64,000 nt of DNA from positions 1-64,000 of the forward strand of contig JACCGJ010001475.1 of assembly GCA_013407085.1 (NCBI GenBank), written 5' to 3'. Positions 58,089 through 64,000 of the stretch are shown one piece after another. The stretch's first letter is position 1. Every line of letters starts with the position of its first letter. The notes beneath the pieces are model-generated. The model saw only the letters and a list, made by a program, of their open reading frames with translations. It ran no database searches and had not been told where the DNA came from. The stretch is from Atriophallophorus winterbourni. Its lineage: Eukaryota > Platyhelminthes > Trematoda > Plagiorchiida > Microphallidae. Made by a program: the position numbers and the translations under genes.

Positions 58089-58477
58089 ATGAAAAATTCG
58101 TGTAAAGATTGACAAATTTCTGAGTTTCTCAATTCAAATAACATATACGAATTAGACCTAAGGATCTGTCTGCTTGATAAATAATTGAAATTATTTTTCT
58201 TCTCGTAACTCACAAGAAGTTCTTGCCATTTTTATTTACAACAGAAAATAGTTATTTCAAGATACTATCGAAAGATTAAATCGTTGAGATACATATATTC
58301 GAATTATTCAATAAATAAAAATATTTGAGCATTATCTAAAACAAAACTTATTTTTATATAAACATTTCAGCATAAAGTAATCTTGACTTTTATGTTCAGA
58401 ATAACAAGATTCAGCAACGCATATTTGATATTCTAGTTTGAGACGGTTTTTTTAAAATTTGTTCACTAAAAATTCCA
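58089..58477. other. Nothing recognised
   Basis: AT-rich, no coding block. Confidence 0.35.
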
Positions 58478-58590
58478 CATTTTCATAACATCACGACTAT
58501 TTGCTCGCTTCTAACACTCATCAGGTATAGGCATTATGATCTGGATACGCATGCCTTGGAGAGAATGATATACAAGTTTAACGAAAACGT
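58478..58590 (-). repeat. Hammerhead repeat subfamily B, degenerate
   Basis: The reverse complement contains TGCCTATACCTGATGAGTGT, then GTCGTGATGTTATGAAAATG. The CTGATGA box and GTC are present but stem II and GAAA are scrambled. The GATACGCATGCCTTGGAGAG flank matches other B copies. Confidence 0.6.
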
Positions 58591-58799
58591 TGGTTATGTG
58601 AATAAAACGTTCTATGCACTGTCACACAACCGGAAAAGTGCTTGTTTCGAACTATTGGTTCGAAAGCCGTTTCGCATTTGTTGAAATATGCTTAATCTTA
58701 TACTTAAATTCCACTGATAATCACAAGAAGCCAAAACTGAGAGAGCCATCCACACAGTGCATCTTAGTCATGAGAATGATCATTTTTTGGAGTGCTCGA

Positions 58800-58935
58800 A
58801 TCCCCGCCATTAACACTCCACATCCATCACTGGCAGTTTTCCTTCGTCAAGTACACACAATGAGATAAGTAACAGGGAGCATTGAAACAGTGAAAAGGTA
58901 ACAAATAATGTTATACTTGATTGCCATCGTCAGTC
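58800..58935 (-). repeat. Hammerhead repeat subfamily A, old minus copy
   Basis: The plus text CTCCACATCCATCACTGGCAG and TTTTCCTTCGTCAAG, then GCATTGAAACAGTGAAAAGG and TAATGTTATACTTGATTGCC, aligns with the reverse complement of the unit. The core is unrecognisable. Confidence 0.5.
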
Positions 58936-59564
58936 AGATTGGCACGATCAAACTTTATATGACCAATCGGTGTGGAACGGTGTGGTGTGTACGAGCACTC
59001 CAAATAGTGTTGAATCCTAATTCTGCACCATAACGGTGTGTATGATTCGACCTCCAAACATCATAAAATTAAATATGACAGAATAGTACCTTGTTTCATT
59101 CGATTTATCAACTTTACTGCTCTGCGCTAAAATGGAGAAAAGAACTTTCTCTATCAGTCCTACCGAGATTATGTGCAATTAAAATGGAAACTTATCGTTG
59201 TAAGTGCAAATATCCATTTACCGCCTACGAATTTTGTGAGAAATAGAAAGCTGAACTTAAATTTAATTCGAAAAGTTTGTAAAAACTGATGTCTGATCAT
59301 ATAAAAAGGATATTCTAAATGAAGTAGAACGGTCCCTAACCTAGATATTTGGAAAATGTTGCTAGATACATTGAATTGCGATAAAATTATTTGAGCTGCG
59401 AAAGTTATCTTGAGGATAGTTAATAATAAGCTTTGATAGATTTCTTTGTTAAATCTGCATCAAAATGTTAGCAAGATTTTATTTCGTCGTAATAGCTATC
59501 TTACCGCTATTGTTGTATCTGCTTATGACGCTGATTTTCTCATTAAACATTAAAAGCTGATTGG
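58936..59564. other. Nothing recognised
   Basis: No gene or repeat before the subfamily A cluster. Confidence 0.35.
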
Positions 59565-59801
59565 TTGTTAACAAGGTGATACTTGTATGCCAACTGTTAT
59601 ATAGGGTTCGTACAACGAATCACGATGTTCAGACACAGAATCACAAAGTAATTATTGGTCATGCGCTCGAGGCGCTTAAGGCTGACCAAAGTATTGTGTT
59701 GCTCACATCACCATCCCTTACACACCACTACCGGTTTCTGACTGTTTGCCGTCGTCAGGTGGAGACAGTAAGATCAGGTTCAGTGAGCCTTGAAACAGTG
59801 T
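59565..59801 (-). repeat. Hammerhead repeat subfamily A, well-preserved minus unit
   Basis: A near-complete unit whose reverse complement runs from ACTGTTTCAAGGCTCACTGA through the ribozyme to GGGATGGTGATGTGAGCAAC, CATCGTGATTCGTTGTACGA and AACAGTTGGCATACAAGTAT. It abuts a plus unit at about 59801, forming a divergent pair. Confidence 0.85.
59723..59764 (-). ncRNA. Hammerhead ribozyme motif, core boxes intact (GUA site)
   Basis: On the minus strand the stem I strand CUCCAC (59764-59759) is followed by CUGACGA (59758-59752), a CGGC/GUCA stem II around AAACA, GAAA (59738-59735), the minimal stem III CCGG, GUA (59731-59729) and the stem I strand GUGGUG. Four stem I pairs close. Stem II starts with a C-A mismatch and has one G-U pair, so it is weaker than the subfamily B copy at 18022. 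CUGACGA fits the CUGANGA rule. Confidence 0.7.
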
Positions 59802-59911
59802 TTGAACATCATGGTCCGTTGTACGAACCCTATATATCAGTTAGCATACAAGTATAACCTTGTTTACCTTCAATCCACTGTTTCAAGACTCACTGAACCT
59901 GATCTTACTGT

Positions 59912-59953
59912 CTCCACCTGACGACGGCAAACAGTCAGAAACCGGTAGTGGTG
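59912..59953 (+). ncRNA. Hammerhead ribozyme motif, core boxes intact (GUA site)
   Basis: CUCCAC at 59912-59917, CUGACGA at 59918-59924, GAAA at 59938-59941, GUA at 59945-59947, stem I return GUGGUG at 59948-59953. The sequence is identical in the core to the opposite-strand copy at 59723-59764. Predicted cleavage is after 59947. It shares the C-A mismatch at the base of stem II. Confidence 0.7.
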
Positions 59954-60153
59954 TGTAAGGGATGGGGATGTGATCAACACATTAATTTGGTCGTCCATAG
60001 GTGCCTCGAGGGCTAGATCAAGAATCACTTTGTGATTCTGTGTCTGAACATCGTGGTTCATTGTACGAACCCTACATAACAGTTGGCATACAAGTATAAC
60101 CTTGTTTACCTTTAATCCACTGTTTCAAGGCTCACCGAACCTGATCTTACTGT

Positions 60154-60195
60154 CTCCACTCGACGACGGCAAACAGCCAGAAACCCGAAGTGGTG
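60154..60195 (+). ncRNA. Degenerate hammerhead ribozyme, second of the tandem
   Basis: Stem I strands CTCCAC and GTGGTG are kept and stem II is improved (GGC/GCC). The first box is UCGACGA and the cleavage triplet has become GAA, losing the conserved U. Cleavage is not expected here. Confidence 0.65.
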
Positions 60196-60235
60196 TGTAA
60201 GGGATGTGGATGTGAGCAACACATTACTCTGATTG

Positions 60236-60420
60236 GTTGTTGTTGTTAATGTTGTTGAATTGGGCTTCCTTCGGCCGATGTCGATCATGAATTAATATCG
60301 TAAGCGTATGACGTTTTCTGGCTCCACAGCTTTTCATATGACTAAACCGTCGAATTCGCTGAAAACATCTTTCCTGCAGCTGTCACGGCGTAAAAACGCT
60401 TCCAAGAATTTGCTTGCTGT
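60236..60420 (-). mobile_element. RTE-like retrotransposon 3' end, minus
   Basis: The plus text TTGTTGTTAATGTTGTTGAA, CTTCCTTCGGCCGATGTCGA is the reverse complement of the family's 3' end. AGCTTTTCATATGACTAAAC to CATCTTTCCTGCAGCTG matches the tail region. It is inserted directly at the end of the subfamily A dimer. Confidence 0.8.
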
Positions 60421-60614
60421 CATCGTAACATGAGGGCAAACAAAATGTTTGAGCGGAATTCAGTGTGATGCATGTGGACTACCAAAAATAATCTTTTACA
60501 TTGAACTCACCGTGAGCTGCGCTAAAAGTGTTATTGATTCCAGACCGCATCTTAATGTTTCCATCAGGCTAAATGTATATTAACAATTTTACAAAGAATA
60601 AACCCTAAAAATCT
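60421..60614. other. Nothing recognised
   Basis: Short unassigned stretch between elements. Confidence 0.3.
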
Positions 60615-61140
60615 CTATTTGCATGCAGTTCCATCACAAACCACCATACAACTATTCCGTGTTATTTACTCCCATCACGTTGAAACAGCTCTATCAGGAT
60701 CCGTACAACTTGAGACCATGGAGAAGCGGTATAGAATGTTTTGAAATTGTAAGCCACTGTTGGACAAGGTTGGTATGTGCAAATTATTAACTAACATGTT
60801 GCCACACACATTCGGATGGGGTTAAATCTGTGGACTTAATTGATAGACATGCATGCAATTGCAGATTTATGTTTCGAGCATGAGATTAACCCCATGCATT
60901 TGTGTGAGCAAATGCGATTGAGCGGGTTGGCTGTGCTAGCTTTATCGGAGGTTTGCTTACAAGTTCACATCATGCTTAACTATACTTCACTGCATACGGA
61001 TACTGATTATACTGCCAGTATCGGCGAGTGCAAGCAGCACGAAACCGATCTTGGGTTTGTGCGTGTGATGGAATTCCAAGCAAATGAATATTTTTCTTGA
61101 GCAGGTGGGTTAAAACCGTCTACACCTGTGTGGGTAAATT
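60615..61140. repeat. Hammerhead repeat subfamily B, inverted pair, degenerate
   Basis: A minus unit (60620-60835) and a plus unit (60850-61140). The plus unit keeps GAGTGCAAGCAGCACGAAAC, CGATCTTGGGTTTGTGCGTG, but the first box reads TCGGCGA. The minus unit's core is scrambled. Same minus-then-plus order as the pairs at 4.9, 54.3 and 59.7 kb. Confidence 0.7.
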
Positions 61141-63284
61141 TGACTAATCAAGCTGACCCTGAAAAAATATTAGTAGAGCGTTCGTTTCGAAGTTATTTTT
61201 TTCTAATATGGTCTTTATGTTTAGTTACGATAGTGGGATTAACGTAGGCCGAAGTATAAAATTAGACTAAGCTTTTCAAAACATTCAACTGCTTGTCAAG
61301 AAACATTTTTTAGGTTTTCACTCAGATTTGATCTAAATATTTTCATTGCAATCGCATCAGCTGTCCGCACGATGTTGCAGACACGTTCGAGAATCGTTAT
61401 GGGGAACAGTGTAAACGACTGAGAACGTCTTTTCAGGCTTTACTCGTTACCCCGTGTCAATCAAGTGAGATAGAATCGTGCTATTCGACTTCTTTGAACA
61501 GCCTTTGCTTAACCAACTAAGGTGATGTCCGACCATTCGCTTAAATGGCCAATGTATCCTCCTCCGCAGGAACAAATGGATTGATAAATACACATTGAGA
61601 TTGTCAATGCAGTTGCCGCTACATGTAGAGTTTAAATAATCTTTCATGAATTTCGGTAATTAGTTTAATGAGGTACAATTATTAGCGATGCTGGCACATT
61701 TTAATATCGTATCAACCACTAGAGATACACTTCAGCCTTTTTACACAAATATTTGTGACAAAACGTGATATCCAAATTCTGAATACATGTCAAGGAAATT
61801 GAACATTGTTGAACGCTTAATTTAGCCTAACAGAATCATTGTCATATTTATCATTCTGAATGATAATTCCCACAAGCTATATGAGGATCTTCTTAAAAGT
61901 CAAGCTTTTTCAAAGACTTGATTAAAACAAATGGTACTGCGTTGCAGAAAGTCTTCATACTGGAGGACATTTATCTCATTTGCTTCAAGATAACTACGTC
62001 AAAAGTAACAATTACGGTCAAATTTATCTCGTTGAATACATCAACTTCGATTATCTTTTTTATGTGAGAAATGCTGTGCTTATTTAAACGCTAGACTGCA
62101 GCGTAAATTTCGAACAATTTTGAATAAAGGGCTGTCGGTGAACAAGCTGGATGGGGCGGATATCTCAACAATCTGGTGTTTCGGTTCTGCAGCGGATCAA
62201 GATTTACGTGCGCACATGGATTACGTGAGCAGTGGATCAGCGGACGCTGCTCACACGTGCACACAAAATAAACAAAGTAGGGATTAACACAGCATTTAGG
62301 GTGTGTGACCAATTGTCTTGATCTCGACTGTCTATCTTAGAGAACTCAAGATTTACCAAGCAAATGCCATTTAAACCTGAACACGTTGCGTACCGACGCA
62401 CTTGGTCTGACGAAGTTTCTGTTTTCAAAGGCGAAATCTTACAAAAAAACCTGCTTTAACCGATTTATTAAAAACTTTCTTTTCTCTTTCTTTTTTCTTT
62501 CCCTTCTATTCGGAAGCGACATGTCAAAGTATTAGCCTTTCCTGAATTGAACACACCTACAATAAAACCAGAATAATTGTGGTTTATTCTCGAATTAAAT
62601 GTTCTCACAAACAAAATGGCGGCATCATTCTGTTATCCGAAATGAATAAATTCAGTTGGCTGTGGAGGGAGTTCGAAGTCGTCCGGGTAAATTCGTCGCT
62701 TCCCAAAACGGATGTATCGTTTGTTTCGTGACTGAAAAGATGGTAAATCGCTGTTTCTTTCGTCACCGCTTGGGTACCAATCAGATGCTATAATGAACGA
62801 CAATGAAAACACATTTAAAGAAATTTCTTGCAACCACATTAAGCTAGAAGTAATAAAAATCTTGTCACAATAAAATACTTTTTACAGCATTAAGGTTTAT
62901 TAAGTACAAATATGACTCGTCCTCGTACCTGTGCATTTTGATTGTCTCTGATACATCTGTAACAACTGTGTTTTACACGACCTAAAAACAATGACCTTGA
63001 TACATCTTCCGTTCGCTCGTGCTACATGACTGCTCTTCTGTACCGTTCTGCACGTTTTGGCTACCGCGATAAAATCTTCATTATTCTGTGCGTTTTCTTC
63101 CACCATTGTGTGACGTCATTGTAGTAATCAGTCAACTACAGATCTTTGACTGCATGATCCAAGTCGTGATAAATTGAAAACATATGTTTATAAAGAGAAA
63201 AAATGGTATACGGAGTATCAAAACTTTACTCCATCACGGAGACATTCATTTAAATCGCGCTTAAAATTAAAGTAAGCTCGATAG
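61141..63284. other. Intergenic; one foldback-arm relative and a pyrimidine tract
   Basis: 62402-62463 matches one arm of the 36.2-kb foldback (GGTCTGACGAAGTTTCTG to TGCTTTAACCGAT). 62471-62509 is an almost pure C/T tract. The minus frames at 62633-62839 and 62900-63106 have no recognised domain; the first (YPSGDERNSDLPSFQSRNKR) could be part of an exon but lacks support. Confidence 0.4.
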
Positions 63285-64000
63285 AGCAATCAACAGAAGG
63301 AAAACCACTGGTGACGACGGAATTCCAAGTCAGAAAATAAAACAATTTAAAACAGCTTTAATGCCGCCAATTTATAGGTCCATTCTTCATTGATTGCTAG
63401 AGGAATCAGTCCCACAAAAGAGATAAAAGACATAAGTTTATACAGCTAATAGGAATAATGGTGATCGAGGCTGACTGCAAGAATTATCGAGAACTCTCTC
63501 TGTTAAGTGATGTAGACAAATTGATTACTGAAGATTCAACGATACGGGTACAAGAATTAGCTGATATAATTTATTGACTATCTCAATGTGGCTTCCACAG
63601 GGGAAATTATCGCAGTCATGAGATTTTCACTGAGAAAACTTCAAGAATAATGTTGAGAAAAGCGTATACCATTATACGCTGATTAATTGATTTAACTAAG
63701 GCATTGTACTATGCCAGCGGAAAGGGTCTTTTCAAAACGCTTGATCTAATAGGCTGTCTTCACAGACTGTTTAAAGTAGTTATTTTCTTTCATTTTAAGA
63801 GAGGGAGGGCTCAGAAAATTTCTACGTTTGCAGTTCAAAATCGCATCAAATTCGCCGAGGCGTCACAAAATGGTCTGTTCAAGCTCCCATGCCGTTCAGC
63901 AGTTATTTTGTTCCGCTTCTGAAGCATGCTTTCACGACGAAAACAGATGTGATGGCAAGCTTTTCAACCTGAACCGCATTGGAGCACAAACCAAGGTACA
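63285..64000 (+). mobile_element. RTE-like retrotransposon, runs off the window end
   Basis: 63285-63340 is the decayed LDRAINRRKTTGDDGIP block (RLANGKAPG.DGIP in relatives). 63580-63620 gives SQCGFHRGN, and 63690-63760 gives LTKALYYASGKGLFKTLDLI, GCLHRL. The GKLFNLNRI-type DNA (GATGGCAAGCTTTTCAACCTGAACC) is at 63950. Stops are frequent. Same family as the 55-kb copy. Confidence 0.8.

Larger units (their letters stand above)
59802..60235 (+). repeat. Hammerhead repeat subfamily A, tandem plus dimer (242-bp period)
   Basis: Two ribozyme regions in the same orientation, with first core boxes at 59918 and 60160, are exactly 242 bp apart and enclose one full unit. Adjacent unit segments are nearly identical, for example TACGAACCCTATATATCAGT against TACGAACCCTACATAACAGT. 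This head-to-tail arrangement is what processing or rolling-circle models of hammerhead elements need. Confidence 0.85.

Noticed and set aside
1..64000. CRISPR array, operon or phage-like system
   Set aside because: The repeats are interspersed and retroelement-like, the genes have introns, and nothing prokaryotic is visible.

Overview
The window is nuclear DNA from a flatworm, most likely a digenean trematode of the schistosome type (inference). It is AT-rich, has small exons in kilobase introns, and is packed with decayed RTE-, CR1-, Penelope- and BEL/Pao-type retroelements. It also carries many SINE-like repeats with a hammerhead ribozyme core, a combination known from schistosomes. I see nothing bacterial, viral or CRISPR-like.

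Three host genes can be supported. (1) A plus-strand CAP-Gly protein gene runs from 3773 or earlier to at least 17038. Exons at 3773-4094, 6324-6446, 7802-7847 and 9429-9678 join in frame. Exons at 14891-14951 and 16910-17038 join each other in frame and add a helical region. At least one linking exon is missing, and an exactly 1000-N assembly gap (12674-13673) lies in that stretch. (2) A minus-strand single-exon gene at 21417-22775 encodes a 452-residue protein that I do not recognise. It has an N-myristoylation-type start, a Ser/Arg/Pro-rich middle and a compact Cys-containing C-terminus. (3) A minus-strand two-exon TMEM185 gene (34805-35721 plus 33225-33357) gives 349 residues when spliced.

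The rest is mobile DNA. Nine pieces of one RTE-like family occur on both strands, and its C-terminus carries a zinc-finger-like CxxC...HxxxC. Two other non-LTR fragments are present, one flanked by a 13-bp target-site duplication. There are several CR1-type pieces, two Penelope-like pieces (RT and GIY-YIG), one BEL/Pao gag-pol remnant, and a Mutator-like remnant with a FLYWCH domain inside repeated terminal motifs. A 106-bp-arm foldback lies near 36.2-36.4 kb.

The most interesting signal is the hammerhead repeat system. Two related subfamilies (A and B) recur about twenty times, often as a minus copy followed by a plus copy. One copy (18022-18067, minus) keeps an essentially canonical core. 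A divergent pair near 59.7-59.95 kb keeps the core apart from one stem II mismatch, and a 242-bp tandem spacing is visible there.
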